A stretch of 64,000 nucleotides of DNA. Origin: Flavobacteriales bacterium MED-G22 (GTDB lineage Bacteria > Bacteroidota > Bacteroidia > Flavobacteriales > Flavobacteriaceae). The notes beneath the pieces were generated by a model. It had not been told where the DNA came from, did not search any database, and saw nothing but the letters and a program-made list of their open reading frames with translations. The stretch covers positions 1-64,000 of the forward strand of contig NTKF01000002.1 of the NCBI GenBank assembly GCA_002457295.1, read 5' to 3'. Position 1 is the first letter of the stretch; each line of letters opens with the position of its first letter. The position numbers and the translations under genes were made by a program. Shown here in pieces: positions 52,943-62,783 of this stretch.

Positions 52943-54295
52943 TTATATTTTAACTCGTAAAGAAAATAATCCTCCAAGAATTAGAAATAGCCCTGCTAGA
53001 CGAATTACGTTGATAGGGTTTTCACCCAGAACGCCATAAACAAAATACTGCATACTGACAATTTGGATGATCATTGGTATGACGATGAACATATTAAATA
53101 TGCCCATATAGACCCCTGTTTTTTCTGATGGAATAGAGGCTGCCAGCATTTGATAGGGCATCGCCATCATGCTAGCCCATGTGATACCCAGTCCAAAAGA
53201 AAACAAATATATTTGAGACACTGCAATGCCTGATCCAAAAGGATTTGGAATAGTAAAAAGTATAGTTGTGTCATCCAAAAATGGCATAGCAAGAAGTGCA
53301 GATCCACCTATTGCTAAACTTATGAAGTGAAGTTGTTTGGCACCAAATTTTCGTGCAATGGGTATCATGGCGAAAGCAATTAAAAAACAGATGATATTAT
53401 AGGTGCCATTCAAATTGCCAGTGAGCAATTGGGCTTGATTAAAATAAGTTGTTGATTGATCTAGCGTATTATAGAGAGAAAGAGACAATGCGGATGTGAG
53501 ATATTGCCAATAACAGAACATGGCATACCAAGGAAAAAACATAACAGGAATGAGTTGTTTCATGGTGAGTGGCATTTCCTTTATGGCTATTCCAATGTCT
53601 TTTAGTGTTCTAATAACAGGGTTCCCCAATTTTTTTGCTTCTTTAATTCTCTCTAATTCTTCTTGGGTTGGTGGATATTCTGAAGTAGTAAAAACAGTCA
53701 CTAAGATAGTCGCAATTGAGGCAAAGGCACCAATACCAAATGCCCAATAGGTTGAAACAGGAATGCCATTTTCCATTTTGTCACTTAAAGCTAAAATGCC
53801 AAAAGAAACTAATAGAGCGGGTGTAAAGTTTGCCATAGTGGTTCCTAGTCCAGTGAAGAAACTTTGCATGAGAAAGCCAATGGAGTGTTGTTTTTTATCT
53901 AATTTATCTGATATAAAAGCTCGATAGGGTTCTAAAGCAATATTGTTTGCAGCATCTAAAATCCAGAGAAGACTGGCGGCCATCCATATGGTACTAGAAT
54001 AGGGCATTGATACCAAAGCGATACTTGCTATGACAGCTCCAATAAGAAAAAAGGGCTTTCTTCTTCCAAATCTTACAGACCAAGTTCCATCACTAATAGC
54101 ACCAATAATGGGTTGCACTATTAGACCTGTAACTGGACCTGCTAACCACAACATTGGCAACTCAGATTCTTCAGCCCCAAGATATTTGTATATGGCACTC
54201 ATATTACTTTGCTGCAATCCAAAACTGAATTGAACACCAAAGAATCCAAAGTTCATAGTTAGAATTTGCCAGAAAGAAAGATGCTTTTTATTCAT
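52943..54295 (-). CDS. MFS transporter of the SLC45 (sugar:cation) type
   Basis: 450 residues, twelve probable membrane helices. The start MNKKHLSFWQILTMNFGFFGVQFSFGLQQSNMSAIY and the motif WSVRFGRRKPFFLIGA match the SLC45/sucrose- and maltose-transporter branch, as do AGPVTGLIVQPIIGAISDG and ANNIALEPYRAF. Such proteins import glycosides with protons. In this operon it is the last gene, 6 nt after the haloperoxidase-like gene, so its substrate is probably connected to the surface lipoproteins. I infer that from context alone. Confidence 0.9.
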   Translation of the reverse strand: MNKKHLSFWQILTMNFGFFGVQFSFGLQQSNMSAIYKYLGAEESELPMLWLAGPVTGLIVQPIIGAISDGTWSVRFGRRKPFFLIGAVIASIALVSMPYSSTIWMAASLLWILDAANNIALEPYRAFISDKLDKKQHSIGFLMQSFFTGLGTTMANFTPALLVSFGILALSDKMENGIPVSTYWAFGIGAFASIATILVTVFTTSEYPPTQEELERIKEAKKLGNPVIRTLKDIGIAIKEMPLTMKQLIPVMFFPWYAMFCYWQYLTSALSLSLYNTLDQSTTYFNQAQLLTGNLNGTYNIICFLIAFAMIPIARKFGAKQLHFISLAIGGSALLAMPFLDDTTILFTIPNPFGSGIAVSQIYLFSFGLGITWASMMAMPYQMLAASIPSEKTGVYMGIFNMFIVIPMIIQIVSMQYFVYGVLGENPINVIRLAGLFLILGGLFSLRVKI

Positions 54296-54301
54296 TCAGG
54301 G

Positions 54302-55651
54302 CTATTGGACGGCAACAGTTGTCGAACTATTTTTTTTCAATGTTTGAATATTTTCAACAATATAATCCCCTACGCGTTGTCCCTGGCGAACGCCTTCTTC
54401 AATAGCCATCATATAATGTATTCCTCCATAAAGTCTAGAAATGGCGGCTTCTTCTGAAGCTTGAATAAAGGTATTATAGCTTCTGTCTGGTAAACCATAG
54501 GCTGACTCTGTTGTATCAACAAAAGAAAAATTTGGTCCATAAACATCTGTCAATGCTAATGCGGCAGCTCTAGAAATTACTGAATGACCACTGGTATATT
54601 CTGGAAATGGTGGTGTTTGTAATAACGGAAGCCATTCCTCATCATAATAAGCATTTATCAATGTTTCAGGACGTACTACCAATGTTTTCCATTTTTCATC
54701 CCAACAACTAATGAAAGCATCAAAAAGGGCGATGGTCACATTGGCAAAAGCATTTACGGTTTCATCAAAACTACTATTTGCTGTTCGTGCCGCAATACCA
54801 GTGATGCCAATCCAATGGCCACCGGGGGTAATTTTTTTGGTAGCAAACATGGCGTGCCCTCGGTGATGGGTGACATAGGGGTTGCAATCCCAAAATTTTG
54901 CAATTTCTAATTGCTCATCGTTGAGGCCTTTACCTATTTCATATACTTCAAATAATTGTTTTTGAAAAGGGCTGCCCTCTTTGAGGTCAAATTTTAGGGG
55001 TGGTTTGGCTGGAAACTGGTTGGCCGAATCTAAAACCATCGTTCTAATTTCTTTCCAATGAGGTTCAATTCCATCCATATAGTCTGGAGGAGTGGGTTTC
55101 CAATATTCAGGAGGATCTAAAATAGTGTATTTAGGAAAGGTTCTAGTTTGGTTGTAGAGGTCTTTACTTGCCCACATCATAATGTGTTCTGCTACTTTTA
55201 TTCCAAACTTTTTAGAATTTGCCTTTAATGCTCTAGGAACTCCCATTTCCTTTAATTCCATTTCAAATGATTCTTGGAATTGAGCAATTTTATCTTCCGA
55301 AAAAATAAGTTCTTTCCCAACTGCATTGAAGGCATAAAGTGCTGCCATATGGGGACTTATATTTTCATCTTCTGTCTTTGGAATTGGAGGTAAATGTGCT
55401 ATTTGCCCACTTAATGAGTTGTATTTTTCTGGCATTGATTGGGCTAAAATCTCATAGGCAGCAATGGTGGGATAGAGATAGACCCTTGAAGCTACTGGAG
55501 GTGAAAAAATATCGTAGACTACAATATCTGAGAGGTTTTGTATTGCTTTTTGAAAAAGCTCAGGATTTTCTAATTGCTTTGGTTCAAAAGGAGGCCTGCA
55601 TCCTACGACAAATGCTACTAAGAAAAGGCCCTGTAAGATTTGCTTTTTCAT
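54302..55651 (-). CDS. vanadium-haloperoxidase / PAP2-fold lipoprotein
   Basis: 449 residues. The signal peptide ends in the lipobox VVGC (Cys18). The core has all three vanadate/phosphate-site arms: Lys320-x6-Arg327-Pro, SGH at 354-356 and Ser405-Arg406-x5-His412, in the context EYTSGHSVISRAAAL and ISRLYGGIHYMMA. These define the vanadium-dependent haloperoxidase/PAP2 superfamily. The length and helical layout fit the bacterial haloperoxidase-like group. Haloperoxidase and acid-phosphatase activities cannot be separated by sequence. It is the fifth gene of the operon visible here, 13 nt after the VCBS gene and 6 nt before the MFS gene. Confidence 0.9.
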   Translation of the reverse strand: MKKQILQGLFLVAFVVGCRPPFEPKQLENPELFQKAIQNLSDIVVYDIFSPPVASRVYLYPTIAAYEILAQSMPEKYNSLSGQIAHLPPIPKTEDENISPHMAALYAFNAVGKELIFSEDKIAQFQESFEMELKEMGVPRALKANSKKFGIKVAEHIMMWASKDLYNQTRTFPKYTILDPPEYWKPTPPDYMDGIEPHWKEIRTMVLDSANQFPAKPPLKFDLKEGSPFQKQLFEVYEIGKGLNDEQLEIAKFWDCNPYVTHHRGHAMFATKKITPGGHWIGITGIAARTANSSFDETVNAFANVTIALFDAFISCWDEKWKTLVVRPETLINAYYDEEWLPLLQTPPFPEYTSGHSVISRAAALALTDVYGPNFSFVDTTESAYGLPDRSYNTFIQASEEAAISRLYGGIHYMMAIEEGVRQGQRVGDYIVENIQTLKKNSSTTVAVQ

Positions 55652-55664
55652 AAGCGCTGGAGTT

Positions 55665-58600
55665 TTATTCTTTTTTCTTTAATAAATAGGAATTGTCATT
55701 ATTGGTTATAACAACAAAATCGTCATTATCTAATTGTACAATTTTTTTTGCAATGGTACCCAAAGGTAAGGGAAACCGTTGGTAACTTGCAAAATTTTGA
55801 ATGGTTGAATCATAAAAGTTAAACAAACCTCCTGCATTGGCTAAAGAAGGACCTAGTTCAGCTACATTGTTATTATTGTTTCCTACAAAGGCAAGTGTAC
55901 CTGTTGTAGCATTAAAACTAAAATCTTCAATACTACTCTTCTGTGCCTCATTTGGGAGGGGTTTGGCTTCAAATGATGTTCCTCCTTGGTTTAGAAAAAT
56001 CATAGAACGCAATTCCACCAAGCGTTTTGTTTGAAGAATATTGGATGGTTTTCTATCTACTAACGTTTCGATGCTATTTACCTTAGCAAAATCATTGTAA
56101 GAAGTAAATCTTTTTTTGATGCCTGGTAGTTGAGATGACAGCTTATCTTTTGAAGCAAAGGGTATGGTTGTTTTTCCATATTCATAAAAAATAATTGGGT
56201 CTGCTTGCTTATTGTTGTCAAAATCATCCAAATATAGAACTATAGGCTTTTCAAGACTTGCATCCCACTTTAAATTTGATCCTGCATTACCCGCAACAAT
56301 ATCTAAAAACCCGTCCTTATTGAAGTCTTCCACGAGAACGGTATTCCATAGCCCCTGTGTAGCTGCCAAACCGTATGCTGCTGTCTGATTTTCGAAGGCT
56401 TTACCTTCTTGATTGATTAAAATGGTTATGGGCATCCAGTCTCCCACTAAAATTAAATCTAAATAATCATCTTGGTTTAGATCTATCCATTGGGCATCTG
56501 TTATCATTCCCCATTGCTTTCGGTCTAACATTTTCATGGCCCTACCCGCTTCATTTTGAACAATAAAACTTTTTGGTGTTAATCCATAAGCGCCCGTAAT
56601 ACTTCTGCTGCCTATAAAATAGTCTGGGTTTTGATCGTTATCAAAATCAGCAATAGCCACACAGCCTGTGTTGGTTTGTGGCAATGAAATAGGCGCTCTT
56701 TTAAAAATTCCTTTTCCATCGTTGACATAGATACGATCTTCATAAGCTGGGTTGGGAGATATTACTTCATTTCCACCACTTCCAACATATAAGTCTAGAT
56801 CTCCATCTTTGTCAATATCAATACTAGCCACCGTAACATCTTCAAAGCCTCTATCGCGATCAAAATCTGGAATAAATTGATTTTTAAATGTTCCTTGCTT
56901 TGTTCCTAATAAAATTTGGGCGGGTTGTTGGCTTGCACCTCCAATAAAAAAATCTTTTATCTCATCTTGATTAAAATCAGCATAAAGAACTGCAGGACCT
57001 TCTCTAGACAATCGTTCTGGGACTAGTTGTTCTTTTTCTTCGTCATAGTAATTATTTTCTATGTGCTTGAAAGGAAAAAGATCAAGTTCAAATTGTTCGT
57101 TTACCACTTTTTCTTGAAAACGAGAGGGTTTTTGAACTGATGGATTTATGACGATCAACCGATCATCAAATTGTTTTAGCCATTGTTCAGTTCCGTTTGG
57201 CCAAAGAACTTTTAATGAATCTAATAAACCTTGAGGGGGAAGCGCAAAATGAATTTTAGAACTTGATGCAGATTGAAAACCTCTGACGGTTTGATGTTCT
57301 TTTATTGTGGTATACGCATTAGTGTAAAAAAACAATTTTGTTCCTACCACGTTAGGACAGTTTTCATTTGGCTTTAAGACAAAAGTGAAACTTTGATTTC
57401 CCTCTTTTTTATTTTCTAAAATTTGAGCAGGTGTGTCTATATTGTTTAGAATCAAGTCCAAGTCGCCATCATTATCTAGATCGCTGTAGGCTGCCCCTGT
57501 GGTATAGCCAGGAGTACCAATGGCAGATTTTTCAATGCTTTCAAAACCAAGTTTTCCTTTGTTATGAATTAAAAGATTTGGAATCTCAAGGGTAGGCATT
57601 TCGTTGATGATTTTTTTTCTGATTTTGTCTTTTTTAGTTTGCTCAAACTGGCTATAATTTGTGTTACTTAAGTAGTTGATATAATCTAAATCGTTTGGCC
57701 TTTTTACAATCCCATTAGGCACAAAAATGTCATTCCACCCATCGTTGTCAAAATCAGCTAGAAGCACACCCCAACTCCAGTCTGTAGCAAAGGTTTTTGT
57801 TTGAAGTGCTAGATCAGAAAAAGTTGTATCGCCATTGTTGATTTGTAAATGATTTCTCGCAAACTGAGGTCTAAACCCATACCGCTCTTTAATCCTTATG
57901 ACCTGATCTGTATCTTCCCCTCCCGATTTTAAAAGAATTTCTGCAGCAAAGGGAAGCATGTCTGTAGTAAAAAAATCAAGGAATCCATCGTTATTCATGT
58001 CGGCTATATCAATTCCCATAGTGAACCTAGAAGTATGGCTGGTATAAAACTCAATAGATTCGGTGAATGTTTTATTACCATTATTGATGTAGAGATAGTC
58101 GTTTTCATGAAAATCATTACCTACATAAATATCGGGCAAACCGTCCATATTAAAATCTGAAATCCCAACAGCCAAGCCATAACCCAATGCACTGCTGTAA
58201 ATTCCTGAAGATTCAGTGACCTCTTCAAAAGTGCCTGACTCATTCATCTTATTTTCATAGAATCGATCGCCAGCAAGTGTATTTGGAATTTTCCGTGCTT
58301 TTGTATTTCCATAACTTCTGACTGAATGAATATTATGATTCAATAAATAAAGATCTAAATCTCCATCTTGGTCATAGTCTAAAAAGGCGGCCTGCGTTGA
58401 AAAGCCTGAAAAATCTAAATTAACTTCTGAAGCAGCTTCTGTAAAAGTCAAATCGCCGTTGTTTAAATAGAGTTCATTATGAGATTGTAACTCATTAAAC
58501 TGTCCTACTTTGCATACATAAATATCTATATAGCCATCGTTGTTAACATCTTGCATGCTCACTCCCGTGGACCAAGAGGGTTTTTGATTCAAACCAGCAG

Positions 58601-58919
58601 CAGTTGATATGTCTTTAAATTGCATATTCCCCAGGTTGAGATAAAGTTTATCGGGGAGTTGATTGGCGGCAAAATAAATGTCGTCTAGGCCATCATTATT
58701 GATGTCTCCTACACTCACTCCACCTCCATTGTAGTAATAGAGATATTCAATGATATTTAGTGAAGAGGTGTCTGTCAGTTTATTTTCGAAAGTTATCCCA
58801 GTTTTTTTTGAGGATAAAACTTCCATCTTGAAAGTAGTGTTTTGCAGAGGTTCAACAGGTGCATTGATACACCCAATAATGGCAATACATAGAAGAATTA
58901 TACTTTTTCTAGCTATCAT
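55665..58919 (-). CDS. VCBS/FG-GAP repeat lipoprotein with ASPIC/UnbV domain (copy 1)
   Basis: 1,084 residues. A lipobox is present (IIGC, Cys17). Numerous FG-GAP/VCBS blades follow, each with a DxDxDG-type calcium loop (for example GDINNDGLDDIYFAAN, YDQDGDLDLYLLN, FNMDGLPDIYVGNDF, DIDKDGDLDLYVGSGG). Between two propellers an ASPIC/UnbV-type segment is visible at about 535-600, ending LKVLWPNGTEQW. The protein therefore looks like two beta-propellers joined by that domain, surface-exposed. Such CRTAC1-like proteins have no established function. The start overlaps the upstream paralogue's stop (ATGA). Confidence 0.9.
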   Translation of the reverse strand: MIARKSIILLCIAIIGCINAPVEPLQNTTFKMEVLSSKKTGITFENKLTDTSSLNIIEYLYYYNGGGVSVGDINNDGLDDIYFAANQLPDKLYLNLGNMQFKDISTAAGLNQKPSWSTGVSMQDVNNDGYIDIYVCKVGQFNELQSHNELYLNNGDLTFTEAASEVNLDFSGFSTQAAFLDYDQDGDLDLYLLNHNIHSVRSYGNTKARKIPNTLAGDRFYENKMNESGTFEEVTESSGIYSSALGYGLAVGISDFNMDGLPDIYVGNDFHENDYLYINNGNKTFTESIEFYTSHTSRFTMGIDIADMNNDGFLDFFTTDMLPFAAEILLKSGGEDTDQVIRIKERYGFRPQFARNHLQINNGDTTFSDLALQTKTFATDWSWGVLLADFDNDGWNDIFVPNGIVKRPNDLDYINYLSNTNYSQFEQTKKDKIRKKIINEMPTLEIPNLLIHNKGKLGFESIEKSAIGTPGYTTGAAYSDLDNDGDLDLILNNIDTPAQILENKKEGNQSFTFVLKPNENCPNVVGTKLFFYTNAYTTIKEHQTVRGFQSASSSKIHFALPPQGLLDSLKVLWPNGTEQWLKQFDDRLIVINPSVQKPSRFQEKVVNEQFELDLFPFKHIENNYYDEEKEQLVPERLSREGPAVLYADFNQDEIKDFFIGGASQQPAQILLGTKQGTFKNQFIPDFDRDRGFEDVTVASIDIDKDGDLDLYVGSGGNEVISPNPAYEDRIYVNDGKGIFKRAPISLPQTNTGCVAIADFDNDQNPDYFIGSRSITGAYGLTPKSFIVQNEAGRAMKMLDRKQWGMITDAQWIDLNQDDYLDLILVGDWMPITILINQEGKAFENQTAAYGLAATQGLWNTVLVEDFNKDGFLDIVAGNAGSNLKWDASLEKPIVLYLDDFDNNKQADPIIFYEYGKTTIPFASKDKLSSQLPGIKKRFTSYNDFAKVNSIETLVDRKPSNILQTKRLVELRSMIFLNQGGTSFEAKPLPNEAQKSSIEDFSFNATTGTLAFVGNNNNNVAELGPSLANAGGLFNFYDSTIQNFASYQRFPLPLGTIAKKIVQLDNDDFVVITNNDNSYLLKKKE

Positions 58920-61900
58920 TCTTGTGGTTTTAAAATAGCCACACTTTCGTTGGATCGAAAGACATAAATGGAATTATCAACTATTTTGATATCTCTCACT
59001 TCTCCACGGACAAAAAAGTCTTGTGTGTTGTTTGTTATCATTAACTCTCCATCAATATTCTCTAAATAAATGCCATGGCTAGCATCATAGATACCGACTT
59101 CAGGTTTCACACGATATAAGTTACCACCCATAACAATATCAGCATCTCCGTCTGAATCAAAATCTCCATGAGCAATAGCATAGATTGGACTGAGTTGTGC
59201 TTCAAGAGGTAAAGGTTTAGCCAAGAAATTGAAATTACCTTGGTTTATAAACAGAGTTGTTGCAAGTGTATTGACTTTGAGCACTTCCATTCCTTCTTGC
59301 TCTTGGGGTGTGAAAATTTGATTGAAATCCGCATTTTTAAATGTCTGATAATTAGGGAATTTCTTTTTGAGGCTTTTCACTTGATCTATCAATGTATGTC
59401 TAAGGGCATAGGGCATATCACGTTTTTCCTTATTGGTAAAGGTTAAAATACCTTCAACAGATCCGTTTCGATCAAAATCGTTGAGATATAATTTAATCGG
59501 TTGAGAGGGAGTTGCTTTAAATCGAGAATTTAAACCATGGTTTCCAGCCAAAATATCTAGGTCACCGTCATTGTCAACATCAAACAAATGTAAGGTATTC
59601 CACCACCCCTTGAAGGAGGATAGCGCATGGTTTTTTAGGGGAGAAAATTGACCGTTGTTATTTTCGAAAATTTCAATTCCCATAAATTCTCCTGTAACCA
59701 TCAAATCTTCATCACCGTCTTGATCCAAATCATAAAAATGAGCATCTGTAAACATTCCAAACGATTGCAAGAAAGGAGCTCTTTTGATGGTTTCATTTTC
59801 AAAATTTCCAAATCCGTTATTCATTAATATATAACCAGATCCCGCTTGCCCATAATGTCCTGTAACAATTCGTTCTCCAACAAAAAGATCCAGATTGCCA
59901 TCATTATCAATATCGGCTGCTCTAACACAACCTGTGCTAATGGGTGCCTCAGAGGCAGGAAACTTTTGAGGAGACATTGAAAAGTTTCCTTTTCCATCAT
60001 TGAAAAATAAACGATCATAGAGGTAATCGGAATAGGGGCTCATTTCAATACTTCCTGAAGCCAAATAGAGATCTAAATCTCCGTCTTGATCTGCGTCAAA
60101 AAGCAGGCTCTCTGTATGCTCTGCTCGAGCAATTTTATTTATGTCTTTTTGTAAAAGTGGAAGCATTCCTTCTTTTGAATTCAGATATACTCTTGAGGGT
60201 TGATTTTTTGGTCCTGGTATTATTATATCTTCTCTACCGTCGCCATTGATGTCTCCTTGAGCTACCTCTGGTCCTTCATTGCTGCACATATGATACATTA
60301 GGCGTTCTCTATGGAAATCGACAAAATTTGCTTCTTCATGAGTGTAGATTAGTGGAGTATCCTCTACAGGCACAAACAAACTAGGGTTTTTAGTTGGAGT
60401 TTCTTTTTTCACTTTGACTACTCTCTGCTCATTTATAATGAACCGTTGGTTGGCTGCAATGTTTTTGAGAAGAGTTTGTTTGCCAAGAGGCCATTTAATT
60501 ATTAAGTCAACTTGTGTGGCTTCCGCTAAACCGACATGAATGAGCGGGTCAACGCTTGATTGAAATCCTCTCGCAGGTTGCTGCTCAAAATAAAGAGTAT
60601 CCTTAGAAGTGACTACTTTTATTTTAGTTCCTAAAGCAAAAGTATTTTTTCCTGAACCCTCTAATTGAATTTGGAGGTGATTATGAGATTCTTTTTGTTG
60701 ATTCTCATAAACAAAGGCTTCCATGTTTACGTTGTTAACGACAAGATCTAAATCTCCATCATTATCTAAATCTGTATACACAGATCCATTAGAGAAACTG
60801 GGGGTGTTTAGTCCTAGATTTTTTGCTGCTTCAAACTGAGTGTTTCCTTTATTTATGAAAGCTTGATTAGGTACTTTTTCCGAAGGGATAATATCAATCA
60901 ATTTTTCAAAATTAACTTTGTTTTCCTCCATCAATGCGTTGACAACCTCTTCATTAGAGATATACTGCAGATAATCTTGATCTGTAAGATCTTTATAAAT
61001 ACCATTAGATACAAAGAGGTCTTTTAGTCCGTCATTGTTCATGTCAAAAAATAGAGCTCCCCAACTCCAATCAGTAGCTTCTACTCCGGCAAAACGCCCC
61101 ACTTCACTAAAAGTGCCATTGGCATTATTACGATGCAGCATATTGCGTGTAAATTGGTGATGGTAGCCATTTTTAACGTTGTATTGGTAGCGGTTCCAAT
61201 CTTCAAAAGTGGTTACAGATTTGAGTCGCTGGTAGTCAACAGGAAGCATTTCTGTTACAAAAATATCATTGTCCCCATCATTATCAATATCGGCCATGTC
61301 TGCCCCCATTGATGCTCCACTAATCGATTTGATTTGTTCGGTCAATACTTCTTTAAAACTGCCGTTTTGCTGATTGATATAAAGGTAGTCACGCTCAAAA
61401 AAATCATTTGAAATAAAAATATCTTCCCAATCATCATTATTAACATCTCCTACAGTAACTCCAAGACCAAAACCAATAACACTTCCATAGATTCCTGCTT
61501 GCTCACTAACATCTATAAATTTACCGTTTTCATTGCGCATTAATTTATCACCCCCTAGACGATCTCTTTTAGGGCGCTCATTTCTCCTTAAATCAAAACT
61601 ACCAATGGCCTGATAAGAGTTATTGAGTAAATAGACATCTAAATCACCATCTTTATCGTAATCAAAAAATACTGCATGAGTTGAAAAGCCTTTATCGTCC
61701 AAACCGTATACTGAAGCTTCTTCTGTAAAGGTTCCGTCTTGGTTATTAATAAATAATTCATTTTGTTTATTGTCTCCAGCAACATCTCCAGAATTGCAAA
61801 CATATATATCTAACCATCCGTCAGCATTAATATCAACCATAGTTACACCTGTTGACCAAGCTTTTGTTCCTGCCACATGGGCATCATTTGTAACCCTTTG

Positions 61901-62209
61901 AAACTTAAAATCACCTTTATTTAGGTAGAGTTCATTGGGCTTCTGATTGGCTGTAAAATAAAGATCAACCAAACCATCATTATTCACGTCGCCCACGGCG
62001 ATTCCTCCCCCATTGTAAAAGTTACGATACTTATAAACATTAAAATCATCTGTATAGCTAAGCTCGTTAGAGAAAGTTATACCTGTTTTAGAACTTGGAT
62101 GAAGTTTAAATTGTGTTTCTTCTTTTGGAGTTCCACAACCCCAAAAAAAGAGCATTCCTATAAATATATTATAGAAAAATATAAACTGCTTCGCCTTAAT
62201 TGGATTCAT
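58916..62209 (-). CDS. VCBS/FG-GAP repeat lipoprotein with ASPIC/UnbV domain (copy 2)
   Basis: 1,097 residues, with the same layout as copy 1. The lipobox is FWGC (near residue 25). Calcium-loop blades include GDVNNDGLVDLYFTAN, DINADGWLDIYVCNSGD, YDKDGDLDVYLLNN, DIDNDGDNDIFVTEM and DADQDGDLDLYLASGS. An ASPIC/UnbV segment lies at about 545-610 (LIHVGLAEATQVDLIIKWPLG). Sequence identity with copy 1 is clear in loops but low between them, so the duplication is old. It overlaps the upstream lipoprotein gene by 14 nt and copy 1 by 4 nt. Confidence 0.9.
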   Translation of the reverse strand: MNPIKAKQFIFFYNIFIGMLFFWGCGTPKEETQFKLHPSSKTGITFSNELSYTDDFNVYKYRNFYNGGGIAVGDVNNDGLVDLYFTANQKPNELYLNKGDFKFQRVTNDAHVAGTKAWSTGVTMVDINADGWLDIYVCNSGDVAGDNKQNELFINNQDGTFTEEASVYGLDDKGFSTHAVFFDYDKDGDLDVYLLNNSYQAIGSFDLRRNERPKRDRLGGDKLMRNENGKFIDVSEQAGIYGSVIGFGLGVTVGDVNNDDWEDIFISNDFFERDYLYINQQNGSFKEVLTEQIKSISGASMGADMADIDNDGDNDIFVTEMLPVDYQRLKSVTTFEDWNRYQYNVKNGYHHQFTRNMLHRNNANGTFSEVGRFAGVEATDWSWGALFFDMNNDGLKDLFVSNGIYKDLTDQDYLQYISNEEVVNALMEENKVNFEKLIDIIPSEKVPNQAFINKGNTQFEAAKNLGLNTPSFSNGSVYTDLDNDGDLDLVVNNVNMEAFVYENQQKESHNHLQIQLEGSGKNTFALGTKIKVVTSKDTLYFEQQPARGFQSSVDPLIHVGLAEATQVDLIIKWPLGKQTLLKNIAANQRFIINEQRVVKVKKETPTKNPSLFVPVEDTPLIYTHEEANFVDFHRERLMYHMCSNEGPEVAQGDINGDGREDIIIPGPKNQPSRVYLNSKEGMLPLLQKDINKIARAEHTESLLFDADQDGDLDLYLASGSIEMSPYSDYLYDRLFFNDGKGNFSMSPQKFPASEAPISTGCVRAADIDNDGNLDLFVGERIVTGHYGQAGSGYILMNNGFGNFENETIKRAPFLQSFGMFTDAHFYDLDQDGDEDLMVTGEFMGIEIFENNNGQFSPLKNHALSSFKGWWNTLHLFDVDNDGDLDILAGNHGLNSRFKATPSQPIKLYLNDFDRNGSVEGILTFTNKEKRDMPYALRHTLIDQVKSLKKKFPNYQTFKNADFNQIFTPQEQEGMEVLKVNTLATTLFINQGNFNFLAKPLPLEAQLSPIYAIAHGDFDSDGDADIVMGGNLYRVKPEVGIYDASHGIYLENIDGELMITNNTQDFFVRGEVRDIKIVDNSIYVFRSNESVAILKPQE

Positions 62210-62771
62210 CTAAATCATCAATTTTAACTATGATATCTTGTGTATTTTCTACATAAGCTCTAAACCGTCGGTCGCCATCAACTTTTACATAGATTGAAGG
62301 AATAGTATCATTTTTTAATTCATATTTAACAAATTCATTTCCACCATACCACCTTTGTATTGAATCAAGTACCCTGGGTAATAATTGTGATGCATGGTAG
62401 TCTTCATTCCAAGGAACCCAAAGCACATGAGAAAATATAACCTTCATATTATTGAGTTTTCTTTCTTTATTAAAACCACCAGTATATTCCATAGCAAAGT
62501 CATTTTGTTTTTCAGGTGTTTTAGGATCTTGAAAAACATACTTCATAAAAGTATACGACCTTCCTTGTACAACTATTTTATTGTGATTTAAATCCCAACT
62601 CTTTTCGTGGTAAGAATCTTTTGATTCCCCTAATCTATAATTAAAGAAAAGAGAATCTTCTTTTACATTTTTCTTTAACTCGCGATCTACCATTTTTTCA
62701 TACTCTGATTTACAACCTAAAATTGTCAGAGAGAAATGAAGTAATGATATTAAAACCCAAAATTGTTTCAT
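62196..62771 (-). CDS. lipoprotein of unknown function within the VCBS operon
   Basis: 191 residues. A lipobox ILGC (Cys20) follows a hydrophobic signal. The mature part has KMVDRELKKNVKEDSLFFNYRLGESKDSYHEKSWDLNHNK, which resembles lipoproteins of flavobacteria that are otherwise unassigned, then NDFAMEYTGGFNKERKLNNMKVIF and WNEDYHASQLLPRVLDSIQRWYGG. No known domain is recognised. It lies 12 nt after the partial VCBS gene and overlaps the next VCBS gene by 14 nt, so it belongs to the same functional set. A partner or periplasmic-chaperone role is possible but unproven. Confidence 0.75.
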   Translation of the reverse strand: MKQFWVLISLLHFSLTILGCKSEYEKMVDRELKKNVKEDSLFFNYRLGESKDSYHEKSWDLNHNKIVVQGRSYTFMKYVFQDPKTPEKQNDFAMEYTGGFNKERKLNNMKVIFSHVLWVPWNEDYHASQLLPRVLDSIQRWYGGNEFVKYELKNDTIPSIYVKVDGDRRFRAYVENTQDIIVKIDDLDESN

Positions 62772-62783
62772 GCTAAATTAACT

